Shown: positions 1 to 5,584, counted from the stretch's first letter. The stretch: 7,106 bases of DNA from JAUVYV01 sp964585535 (GCA_964585535.1 CAZPDW010000109.1:1-7106), one strand, 5' to 3'. The notes: generated from the sequence alone by a model not told the origin. A program made the numbers and translations.

Positions 1-110
1 GTTACGCCAACCGTTCGAGCAGTTTGGCGAACACCGTTTCCTTGTTCCAGCAGAGTGATGGCTTTTCGCCTTCGTTGCTCCAATTGTTTTGTCGTTCCTA
101 CGGGTCTCAT
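1..110 (-). CDS. Transposase N-terminus, IS630-like helix-turn-helix (partial)
   Basis: Reading leftward from an ATG at 108-110, the frame stays open to the window edge and gives 36 residues, starting MRPVGTTKQLEQRRRKAI and continuing TLLEQGNGVRQTARTVGV. The basic start, the run of arginines, and the pattern 'A-hydrophobic-LLEQG..VRQTARTVGV' match the first helix-turn-helix of IS630-type transposases, which binds the element's ends. The catalytic DDE domain would lie beyond base 1. An in-frame stop at 129-131 and the absence of another start codon fix the ATG. No clear ribosome binding site precedes it. The family call is from pattern memory. A plain DNA-binding regulator with the same fold is the alternative. 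Whether the element is intact cannot be judged here. Confidence 0.7.
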   Translation of the reverse strand, partial: MRPVGTTKQLEQRRRKAITLLEQGNGVRQTARTVGV

Positions 111-329
111 ACCCGTATTCTCGGCTAATTATTATTCGTTTATTTAATTCTTCAAAGAGCAATAAATGGAAAGACAATATGAAATTGATGTGTAGTACAT
201 CGTAACACCGGTCGAACTGCGATTACGCGATAGCCCTCGGCTAATCGTACATTTGTTGCATCCGAGCAACTCGGCGATGGGCATTCTTTTTTACTTTCCA
301 AAGCTTACCACTACTGCTGCGATAAACTC
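111..329. other. Non-coding stretch upstream of the transposase, probably holding the element's end
   Basis: No convincing coding frame is seen here. The 10-mer CTCGGCTAAT occurs twice in direct orientation, at 120-129 and 236-245. Small inverted repeats are dense: GATGT/ACATC at 187-191 and 197-201; a stem CGATAGCC-CTC-GGCT(A)ATCG at about 228-247 with one bulged A; and CCGAG-CAA-CTCGG at about 262-274, followed by a short T-run near 285-291. On the minus strand, TTGAAG (150-155) and AATAAT (128-133) are 16 nt apart and could be a weak promoter for the transposase. The terminal inverted repeat of the insertion sequence should lie somewhere here, but its other copy is outside the window, so the boundary cannot be placed. 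Confidence 0.35.
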
Positions 330-350
330 CAGCCCGCCAGAGGCGGGCTG
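330..350. repeat. Perfect 9-bp palindrome with 3-nt loop (REP-like hairpin)
   Basis: CAGCCCGCC pairs perfectly with GGCGGGCTG around an AGA loop. It is very GC-rich compared with its flanks. No T-run follows directly on either strand, so it is not a standard intrinsic terminator. Short GC-rich palindromes of this form are often dispersed as REP-like elements. Only one copy is present here, so the repeat status is inferred. It lies 34 nt upstream of the small plus-strand gene and could also act as a boundary or stabilising hairpin. Confidence 0.5.
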
Positions 351-384
351 ATAAAAATAGCCAGGCGTTGCGCTTCAAATTAAA

Positions 385-561
385 ATGCGCCTAACCAAAT
401 CCGCACAGCTCCTTGCAGGCCTTACCCTGGCCGGCTGCAACTGCCCGCAGAAATACGCAAAGAAATGCAGCACATGCTTCAAAATCGGCGCCTGCGACCG
501 GACACTGAAAAAGCAAGACTGCCTTGACCTGCGAGAGTACACAGCAGCGGAGCTGAAGTAA
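385..561 (+). CDS. Small cysteine-rich putative lipoprotein, 58 aa
   Basis: Not recognised as a known family. The frame starts at ATG 385 and ends at TAA 559-561; stops at 349, 352 and 358 rule out a longer form. Residues 1-17 look like a lipoprotein signal: MRLTK, a short hydrophobic stretch, then the lipobox L-A-G-C with the acceptor cysteine at 18. The predicted mature part is 41 residues, Lys-rich, with six cysteines (18, 20, 28, 31, 37, 46), including C-x-C and C-x-x-C pairs. Five would remain free if Cys18 is lipidated, and these could bind metal or form disulfides. Third codon positions are strongly G/C and all Cys, Asp, Asn and Tyr codons end in C, as in genuine genes here. A terminator follows 20 nt after the stop. 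Weak points are that no clear Shine-Dalgarno is seen and the h-region contains a Gln. It could instead be a small soluble zinc-ribbon-like protein, or the remnant of a longer gene cut by the nearby mobile element. Confidence 0.55.
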   Translation: MRLTKSAQLLAGLTLAGCNCPQKYAKKCSTCFKIGACDRTLKKQDCLDLREYTAAELK

Positions 562-581
562 GATGCCCCCCTCGAGATATG

Positions 582-613
582 AAAAAAAGCCGCTTTTAAG
601 GGCGGCTTTTTCA
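582..613. terminator. Bidirectional Rho-independent terminator
   Basis: AAAAAGCCGC at 584-593 pairs perfectly with GCGGCTTTTT at 602-611 around an 8-nt loop. The stem is flanked by a T-run on the plus strand (607-611) and by seven A's at 582-588, which read as T's on the minus strand. It therefore works in both directions. It lies between the converging small lipoprotein-like gene (stop at 561) and the recombinase gene (stop at 635), and would end both transcripts. Confidence 0.88.
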
Positions 614-634
614 TTGTTGGTCAATTATTTTTTG

Positions 635-1684
635 CTACCACTGCCCCGGTGAAGGGTCGCTGTCATAATCGCTGTCCGGCTCATTGCCGCGGGGATGAGC
701 GCTGTCGTAAACATCTTTGAGTTTGCTGGTTGTAAGATGAGTATAAATCTGAGTTGTCGAGAGGGACTGATGGCCGAGCAGCTCCTGTACGCTCCTTAAA
801 TCTGCGCCGCGGTTGAGCATATGTGTGGCGAAACTGTGCCGCAGCGTATGCGGGCTGATTGCAGGGTCGAGACCGGCCATCTTGAGGTACTTGTCCATCT
901 TGCGCCGGACGCTGCGGGTGCTCAGCCGCCCGCCGTGCTTGTTCACGAACAGGACCCTGCTGTCAAAGTTGCTGTTGTTCTGAGCTCTTTTGTTTCTGAA
1001 CTCCATATAATGCTGAATAATCTGCAGAACCGACGAGCTTATTGGTGCAATTCTCTCTTTCTTGCCCTTGCCCCTAATGTGCACAACCTCACCCAAAAAG
1101 TCCACATCGTCCATATTGAGCGCCACAAGCTCACTGACACGCATACCGGTGCTGTAGAGCGTCTCCATAATCGCCCTGTCTCTGGCGCCGAGCCAGCTAT
1201 CCATCGGCGGCGTTTCGAGCAGCCGTTTTATTTCTTCATATTCGAGAAACCTCGGCAGCTTCTTATCCTGTTTCGGCGTCCTGATGCCGACAACAGGATT
1301 GGCTGTGATACGGTTTCTCTTCATAAGGAACTTGTAGAAGCTTCGCAACGTCGCAAGCTTTCGGGCTATCGTTGCCTTGGAGTACTGCTTTTCGTTCAGC
1401 CGGGTCATATATGCACGTATGACACTGACGTCCACCGCGACAAGCAGTTTGTCAACGTCCACTCTTGCCTGCGTTGCGACCGCCGCTGCTGTGCCGCCGC
1501 CGGAAACCATCATCGAATCCGGCGTGTGTGCCTCGGCGGATGGCGAAACATCCGCACCGCGGGACGTCAGGAATTCACCGAACTGAGCAAGGTCCACACC
1601 GTAACACTTCGAAGTGTGCCCGCTGAAGCGCTTCTCAAACTCCAAGTAGCTGAGAAACTCGTTGATTATTACGCTGTCTTTCAT
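635..1684 (-). CDS. xerC: Tyrosine recombinase, XerC/XerD type, with an N-terminal-domain insertion
   Basis: Site-specific recombinase of 349 aa, most likely acting at dif to resolve chromosome dimers in the cytoplasm. The N-terminal core-binding (SAM-like) domain spans about residues 7-125, and the catalytic domain about 145-330. All catalytic residues are present: Arg182 (GMRVSEL), Lys206 (GKGKKER), His279 and Arg282 (PHTLRHSFATH), His305 (LLGHQSLSTTQ) and the nucleophile Tyr314 (IYTH). XerC/D proteins are usually about 295-305 aa. The excess comes from an Ala/Gly/Ser-rich stretch at about residues 44-76, between helices of the N-domain, and an acidic Asp/Ser/Pro tail after 'AHPRGN' at residues 329-333. 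The ATG at 1684 has AGG about 7 nt upstream. A small hypothetical gene lies 67 nt upstream on the same strand, and a terminator follows. Assignment to XerC rather than XerD or an element-borne paralogue is uncertain; the nearby transposase does not need it. Confidence 0.88.
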   Translation of the reverse strand: MKDSVIINEFLSYLEFEKRFSGHTSKCYGVDLAQFGEFLTSRGADVSPSAEAHTPDSMMVSGGGTAAAVATQARVDVDKLLVAVDVSVIRAYMTRLNEKQYSKATIARKLATLRSFYKFLMKRNRITANPVVGIRTPKQDKKLPRFLEYEEIKRLLETPPMDSWLGARDRAIMETLYSTGMRVSELVALNMDDVDFLGEVVHIRGKGKKERIAPISSSVLQIIQHYMEFRNKRAQNNSNFDSRVLFVNKHGGRLSTRSVRRKMDKYLKMAGLDPAISPHTLRHSFATHMLNRGADLRSVQELLGHQSLSTTQIYTHLTTSKLKDVYDSAHPRGNEPDSDYDSDPSPGQW

Positions 1685-1751
1685 AATTTACCTGCCTGTC
1701 CAAAACCTTAGCCAAACAATAACCGGGGATTCCGACTTTGCCCCTTGTTTT

Positions 1752-1973
1752 TCACGTCTTTATATCTTCATGCAAAAGCTCATCCGCCTGCCCGATAAGC
1801 AGCTGCGTCAGCTTGAAACTCAGCACAGCCGCGTCAAAGAAGTCGAAGTCGGTTCGAGAGTCTTTGGCCTGTTCAATAAGAGCGTCAAGAAGCTCATCTT
1901 CGCATCCGCTGTCATAACGAAATATGAATTTCTGCTTGCCCTTCTTCAGAATTAGCTGTCTCTTTTTCTTCAC
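1752..1973 (-). CDS. Small conserved-looking hypothetical protein, 73 aa
   Basis: Function unknown. The frame uses a GTG start at 1971-1973, preceded by GGA 5 nt upstream, and ends in TGA. The protein begins with a basic stretch (MKKKRQLILKKGKQ), then 'KFIFRYDSGCEDELLDALIEQA', then an acidic/aromatic segment 'DFDFFDAAVLSFKLTQLLIGQADELL'. The second half is probably mostly helical. There is no signal peptide, membrane segment or metal motif. The DxFDAAVLS-type core recalls short hypothetical proteins seen in planctomycete genomes; this is memory, not a search. It ends 67 nt before the recombinase start on the same strand, and the two are probably co-transcribed. The leaders of both genes share TTTGGACAG just before the start. 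Its codon use and the defined start region make a chance frame unlikely. Confidence 0.68.
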   Translation of the reverse strand: MKKKRQLILKKGKQKFIFRYDSGCEDELLDALIEQAKDSRTDFDFFDAAVLSFKLTQLLIGQADELLHEDIKT

Positions 1974-2232
1974 TGCTGTCCAAACCCGAACACTAAAAGC
2001 CGAAAACCATTTAATTGCGACAATACTTCTTATCGGCCTGAAAACAGTTCACTAAAGGTGAAAATCCCAATTTTTCTTACAAGAAGCGATAAAATCGAAA
2101 CGAATCAAAAAGCTATAGTGCTTTTATCGGCCAATAAAGACGGTTTCTTTACAAATTGAACTTAAATTCGTGCAAATAAGGCACAAATTTATACGGATTT
2201 GAAGACGTCCCCCCGGCCCGATAAAGTGTGCA
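1974..2232. promoter_or_regulatory. AT-rich intergenic region with palindromes, likely promoter of the hypothetical-xer pair
   Basis: This is the largest gap on the minus-strand side and separates the leuS-to-radical-SAM cluster from the hypothetical-recombinase pair, so a promoter is expected here. No convincing -35/-10 pair could be picked by eye. Inverted repeats include TTCAC/GTGAA at 2048-2062 and CGAT-AAA-ATCG at 2087-2097. There is also a 16-nt near-palindrome centred on GGCC, with one mismatched pair, within 2121-2139, and an 11-nt-arm repeat at 2163-2191. The 9-mer TTATCGGCC occurs at 2030-2038 and 2124-2132, with a related inverted form, GGCCCGATAA, at 2215-2224. No coding frame is supported. 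Confidence 0.4.
2163..2191. repeat. Imperfect inverted repeat, possible weak terminator or operator
   Basis: TAAATT-C-GTGC pairs with GCAC-A-AATTTA around a 7-nt loop, giving 11-nt arms with a single mismatch. It lies 42 nt past the stop of the radical SAM gene, in the direction of transcription. The minus-strand sequence leaving it is AT-rich but lacks a proper T-run, so a weak terminator or a protein-binding operator are both possible. Confidence 0.35.
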
Positions 2233-3165
2233 CTACCTTGTTTTGAAGAAGACTATTCCGTCCCTCTGTTCGGAAATGACAAGCCCCTGATGCGTGAAGT
2301 GGTCGATAATTTTCAGAGCTTCCAGGCGGTCGATACCCAAACCCAGATGTATGTCCTCGAGCGAGCAGGGCCTGCGTTTCAGCATTGAAAAGACAGTTTC
2401 GGCCCTGCTGTCGCCGGGTTTTGCATAGTGGCTTGATGTAAATTCGGCAATGACCTCACAATTCGGTCCCAACTTTTCGGCTATTGAGCAGAGCCGCTCG
2501 TAAGAGGGTTTTTTGACCGCCGACTCGGCGGTGGGCCTGACCGCGGTGTTCAAATGGACCTTGTCCGGCTGAATCTGAGCTATCAATTCTTTGAATTTGC
2601 CGATTTGCTCGTTATCAGTGTTGTAACCCTCAATCAGGAAGACCTCCAGCCATATCGGGCCGGCAAATTCCTTTCTGAACGCACATAAACCGTCAACCAC
2701 TTGTCTCAAAGTCATACCTTCACACGGCCGGTTCACCTTCTTAAAAGTTTCTTCGTCACAGCCGTCGAGCGACGGCAGCACGACGTCGGCCCCGGCGCAG
2801 TCGGCCCGAACGTCCGCCCTGTACAGAAGTGTCCCGTTGGTAAGGACCGTTACGGGAATATCAGTAAGCCGCTTTATCCCATTGACAAGCCGGCCAAGCC
2901 CTGCGTGAAGAGTCGGCTCACCCGAACCGCCAATGGTGATATAATCGGCTTCGAGCCCTTCGCCGAGCCGTTCTTTCAATTCGCTCAGGACATCTTCAAC
3001 CGGAACGTAATCCGCGCGCTGAAGCGTCTTTTGCGTAGTTGCGCCCAACTGACAATATACACAATCCAGCGTGCAGACCTTGAAGGGGATAATATCCACG
3101 CCGAGACTTCGCCCCAACCTCCTCGAAGGCACAGGCCCGTAAAGATACTTTTTCTGTTCAGCCAT
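2233..3165 (-). CDS. Radical SAM Fe-S protein with C-terminal winged-helix-like region (COG0731-like)
   Basis: A 310-aa cytoplasmic radical SAM enzyme of unknown substrate. The [4Fe-4S] cluster motif CxxxCxxC is at Cys31, Cys35 and Cys38, preceded by 'YGPVPSRRLGRSLGVDIIP', which is typical of the COG0731 group. The SAM-binding glycine motif 'GGSGEPTLH' is at 79-87, and 'VLTNGTLL' at 107-114 is the following strand. Residues about 257-310 (VFSMLKRRPCSLEDIHLG and onward) look like a small winged-helix module that could contact nucleic acid or a partner. The group is related to the TYW1 tRNA-modifying fold, but no wyosine role should be assumed. The ATG overlaps the end of kdsA by 8 nt (ATGGCTGA) and has only a weak Shine-Dalgarno, so translation is probably coupled to kdsA. 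It is the last gene of the cluster. Family confidence is high; function is unknown. Confidence 0.9.
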   Translation of the reverse strand: MAEQKKYLYGPVPSRRLGRSLGVDIIPFKVCTLDCVYCQLGATTQKTLQRADYVPVEDVLSELKERLGEGLEADYITIGGSGEPTLHAGLGRLVNGIKRLTDIPVTVLTNGTLLYRADVRADCAGADVVLPSLDGCDEETFKKVNRPCEGMTLRQVVDGLCAFRKEFAGPIWLEVFLIEGYNTDNEQIGKFKELIAQIQPDKVHLNTAVRPTAESAVKKPSYERLCSIAEKLGPNCEVIAEFTSSHYAKPGDSRAETVFSMLKRRPCSLEDIHLGLGIDRLEALKIIDHFTHQGLVISEQRDGIVFFKTR

Positions 3166-3994
3166 TTTTGCGCCCGTTGACTATTTCGAAAATCTGCTTA
3201 CAAACTTTTATCAACTCCTCGACCCACTCAATCGGCATAATAGTAGCGGCATCGGACTTTGCCTTGTCCGGTTCGGTGTGGACCTCGATAAAAAGCCCGT
3301 TTGCGCCGGCTGCTATCGCCGCCCTGGCCAGTACGGGCGCCATCTCACGCCTGCCCCCGCTTACCGTACCAAGACCGCCCGGCTGCTGCGTGCTGTGCGT
3401 CGCATCGAAAACCACCGGACAGCCCAGCTTCTTCATAATCCCGATGCCCGTCATATCGTTGACCAACCGATTATAACCGAAAAATGTCCCGCGCTCGGTC
3501 AAAATTATTTTGTCGTTGCCGCAGCGGCGTATCTTTTCGACCACGTTCTCCATCTCGCCGGGCGATAAGAACTGGCCCTTCTTGACATTCACCGGCCTGC
3601 CCGTCCGCCCGCAGGCACATAGTAAATCCGTCTGCCTGCACAGAAAAGCCGGCACCTGTAGACAATCAACCACCTCAGCCGCCTTGGCCGCCTGGGCCGG
3701 CTCGTGCACGTCCGTCATAACGGACAGCTTAGTCTGCTCACGCACCGCCGCAAGAATCTCCAGTCCCTTCTCCATACCGGGCCCCCTGTAACTCGATATG
3801 CTGCTGCGGTTGGCCTTATCGAAGCTCGCCTTGAATATGATTGCGATACCCGTCTTGCCGGATATGTCCCGAAGTCTGCTCGCAATATCAAGACAAATCT
3901 GTTCGCTCTCAATAACGCAGGGGCCCGCCATCACAAACATAGGCCCGCCCGGACCCACTCGCACATCGCCTACTCTAAAGCTCTTTTCGCTCAT
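3158..3994 (-). CDS. kdsA: 3-deoxy-8-phosphooctulonate (Kdo-8-P) synthase, metal-dependent type
   Basis: Condenses phosphoenolpyruvate with arabinose-5-phosphate to Kdo-8-phosphate, the precursor of the Kdo sugar in lipopolysaccharide; cytoplasmic TIM barrel. The signature runs are all present: 'AGPCVIES', 'KASFDKANRSS', 'RGPGMEKGLEIL', 'QVPAFLCRQTDLL', 'VNVKKGQFLSP', 'TERGTFFGYN' and 'FDATHSTQQPGG'. The four metal ligands of class II enzymes can be placed at Cys26, His200, Glu237 and Asp248. Metal-free enzymes such as that of E. coli have Asn in place of the Cys, so this one should need a divalent metal. The ATG at 3994 gives 278 aa, the usual length, with AGGGA 9 nt upstream. A TTG at 4015 would add seven residues but lacks a ribosome site. 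The gene follows the lipid kinase by 45 nt and overlaps the radical SAM gene by 8 nt. Confidence 0.96.
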   Translation of the reverse strand: MSEKSFRVGDVRVGPGGPMFVMAGPCVIESEQICLDIASRLRDISGKTGIAIIFKASFDKANRSSISSYRGPGMEKGLEILAAVREQTKLSVMTDVHEPAQAAKAAEVVDCLQVPAFLCRQTDLLCACGRTGRPVNVKKGQFLSPGEMENVVEKIRRCGNDKIILTERGTFFGYNRLVNDMTGIGIMKKLGCPVVFDATHSTQQPGGLGTVSGGRREMAPVLARAAIAAGANGLFIEVHTEPDKAKSDAATIMPIEWVEELIKVCKQIFEIVNGRKNG

Positions 3995-4039
3995 AACAAA
4001 CTGTCCCTGATTCAAATGTTCGGCCGGTATGACGTTTCT

Positions 4040-4987
4040 TTACCTCAGCGCCCTTATAAACTGCTTTCTCATCCCGGCGGGTCTCGCCCCCTCGGGGACT
4101 ATCACCTTGACGGCCTTCGGCATCACTTTTATATCCACCGGCAAATCAGGACCCGGGTCGCCGTCAATCTCCGTCGATATACCGGGCACATCAGAGCTGA
4201 CGGTGATATGAGTCCCCTGACGGTATATCACGTCTTTGCCGGACGTCTGCCGCTTAAAAATAGTCATCACCGAATGTTTCATCAGGTGAATCTGCGAGGC
4301 ACATTTGTAAATACATACATCGAGCAGCCCGTCGCCGTAATCGGCGTCGTGCAGTATCTTCAGCCCTATCGCATATCGCGAGATGTTCCCGACAAAAACA
4401 AGGCATCGCCCATCGAAAATCTCTTCACCATCCACCTGCACCTTCATCGGCTCGAATTTGTATTGCCAGAACGTCCGCCAGATGGGCCAGAAATAATCGT
4501 AATAGTCGATATTGCCGTCGCGCTGCTCGCTGACACTCTTGACGATATCCCCGTCAAAGCCAAAACCGGCTATGCTCGTAAAGCACCTGCCGTTTGCACT
4601 GCCTAAGTCCAGCGAACGCGTATAGCCCGCCTCGAACGTCCTTATAAGCATCCCCAGCCGTTCGTCAAGCCCTAATTCATTCGCCAGAAGGTTCTCTGTC
4701 CCGCAGGGAATTATGAACATCGGCTTGTCGCTGCCCTCCAGGCCGTGCGCGACCTCTCTGACGGTGCCGTCGCCGCCGACAACGACCACCATTGCACAAT
4801 CAAAATCAACCGCCGCGTTCGTGGCAAGCTCGCAGGCATCTTCCAGCGAGCTTGTCACACCGACTCTTACGTCAAAACCCCGTTTGAGAAGATACTCTTC
4901 AAAGTGACGTCCCGACTTCTTGCCGCCGCTGCTTGCCCCGGCCCTAGGGTTCACTATATATACGATATATCCATCGTTCGGATTCAT
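4040..4987 (-). CDS. Diacylglycerol/lipid kinase, YegS/DAGK catalytic-domain family
   Basis: ATP-dependent kinase for a lipid such as diacylglycerol, or a sphingosine-like or other lipid alcohol; it would act at the inner face of the cytoplasmic membrane. It is 315 aa, usual for bacterial members. Visible features are 'VYIVNPRAGASSGG' (about 9-22) with the N-terminal Rossmann-like strand, and the nucleotide loop 'VVVVGGDGTVREV' with GGDGT at 71-75. Then come 'IPCGTENLLANEL' (93-105), equivalent to the P-x-GT-x-N motif, and 'IAGFGFDGDIV' (139-149). The C-terminal beta-sandwich domain follows, with 'YGDGLLDVCIYK' and 'STEIDGDPG'. There is no signal peptide or transmembrane helix. The ATG at 4987 has a GGGA stretch 8 nt upstream. 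It starts 17 nt after the CYTH gene. The substrate cannot be read from the sequence; its place beside kdsA fits an envelope-lipid role, by inference. Confidence 0.93.
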   Translation of the reverse strand: MNPNDGYIVYIVNPRAGASSGGKKSGRHFEEYLLKRGFDVRVGVTSSLEDACELATNAAVDFDCAMVVVVGGDGTVREVAHGLEGSDKPMFIIPCGTENLLANELGLDERLGMLIRTFEAGYTRSLDLGSANGRCFTSIAGFGFDGDIVKSVSEQRDGNIDYYDYFWPIWRTFWQYKFEPMKVQVDGEEIFDGRCLVFVGNISRYAIGLKILHDADYGDGLLDVCIYKCASQIHLMKHSVMTIFKRQTSGKDVIYRQGTHITVSSDVPGISTEIDGDPGPDLPVDIKVMPKAVKVIVPEGARPAGMRKQFIRALR

Positions 4988-5004
4988 CGCTCTTTCCCGG
5001 AACT

Positions 5005-5562
5005 CTAAAACGAAACGTCCCTGTCGTCCCTGCCAAGCTCACGAAGCTTCGCATCCATCAGGGACGCATAGCTGTCCTGTATATGCCGCAACTCACCCAG
5101 CCCCAGCTTTTTCTGTACCTCTGCAATCTCGCCGTCGCCGGGCCCTTCTATTTCCACAAAGCTACCCAATAACGGCAACTCGTCCAGCATAACGCCGCAG
5201 CCGCCAAGCCGCCATACCCGTCGCCTCTTTTCAAACGTCAGGACCTTCTTATAACCAAGCCCGCCGAGTAACTGTTCCGCAAGCTCGCCGTCCGCGATTT
5301 CAAACTCGGTTTCATCCCTCTTCTTGAAGTCATCCACAGCTTTAGGCCCTTTGTAACAGAGCACTATCGTCTCACTTTGCTCACTCACCTGCCGACGCAG
5401 CCGAAGCGCCTTGTCGCCGCTCTTTAACCTGCCCGCAGCATCGTCGAAATAGCTGTCCGTCTGCCGCTGCTCCTGCACAAACTCCGCACCGGCCCCGGAC
5501 AACCTTTCCGCCACCTTCTCCAGCGAATCCACCTTCAACTTTGCTTCAATCTCGACACTCAT
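5005..5562 (-). CDS. CYTH-domain protein (class IV adenylate cyclase CyaB / triphosphatase-like)
   Basis: Member of the CYTH superfamily, whose eight-strand tunnel binds a triphosphate with metal ions; known activities are adenylate cyclase (CyaB type), thiamine triphosphatase and inorganic triphosphatase. The diagnostic ExExK motif is E4-I-E6-A-K8. Further charged strands follow in the expected order: 'ALRLRR' (52-57), 'YKGPK' (70-74), 'RDETEFEI' (82-89), 'FEKRRRVWRL' (110-119), 'VMLDELPLLGSFVEIEG' (124-140). From the ATG at 5562 it is 185 aa, normal for the CyaB group. A TTG at 5592 overlapping leuS would add ten residues, but it has no ribosome site and would push ExExK away from the N-terminus. 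It sits 22 nt after leuS and 17 nt before the lipid kinase. The linked layout 'GLGSFVEIEG' favours the CyaB-like subgroup, but activity remains open. Confidence 0.88.
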   Translation of the reverse strand: MSVEIEAKLKVDSLEKVAERLSGAGAEFVQEQRQTDSYFDDAAGRLKSGDKALRLRRQVSEQSETIVLCYKGPKAVDDFKKRDETEFEIADGELAEQLLGGLGYKKVLTFEKRRRVWRLGGCGVMLDELPLLGSFVEIEGPGDGEIAEVQKKLGLGELRHIQDSYASLMDAKLRELGRDDRDVSF

Positions 5563-5584
5563 CAAACTACGGCTTCCAACCGAC

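Noticed and set aside
1..147. Plus-strand frame open from the window edge to a TAA at 145
   Set aside because: It is antisense to the transposase start, and its composition (many Val, Cys, Phe and Ser) shows no protein family pattern.
389..395. GCCTAAC, which fits the RYYYAAC core of an integron attC site
   Set aside because: No matching GTTRRRY core at a proper distance and no foldable attC arms; it lies within the coding frame. The recombinase is XerC/D-like without visible IntI-specific features.
375..624. Two minus-strand open frames of 77-79 codons opposite the small cysteine-rich gene
   Set aside because: Both run through the strong terminator stem at 584-611 and show no domain signal; the plus-strand frame has the better codon pattern and a lipobox.
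821..1711. Plus-strand open frame (296 codons) opposite the recombinase
   Set aside because: It lies entirely opposite the recombinase with intact catalytic motifs; the product shows no family features.
635..2232. Possible dif site near the Xer recombinase gene
   Set aside because: No 28-bp sequence with two 11-bp arms resembling known dif sites was found by eye; xer genes are usually not next to dif anyway.
4013..4015. TTG as an upstream start for kdsA (285 aa)
   Set aside because: No ribosome site precedes it, while the ATG at 3992-3994 has AGGGA upstream and gives the family's usual length.
3704..4606. Plus-strand open frame (300 codons) across kdsA and the lipid kinase gene
   Set aside because: It spans two well-supported minus-strand genes and their gap, and has no recognisable motifs.
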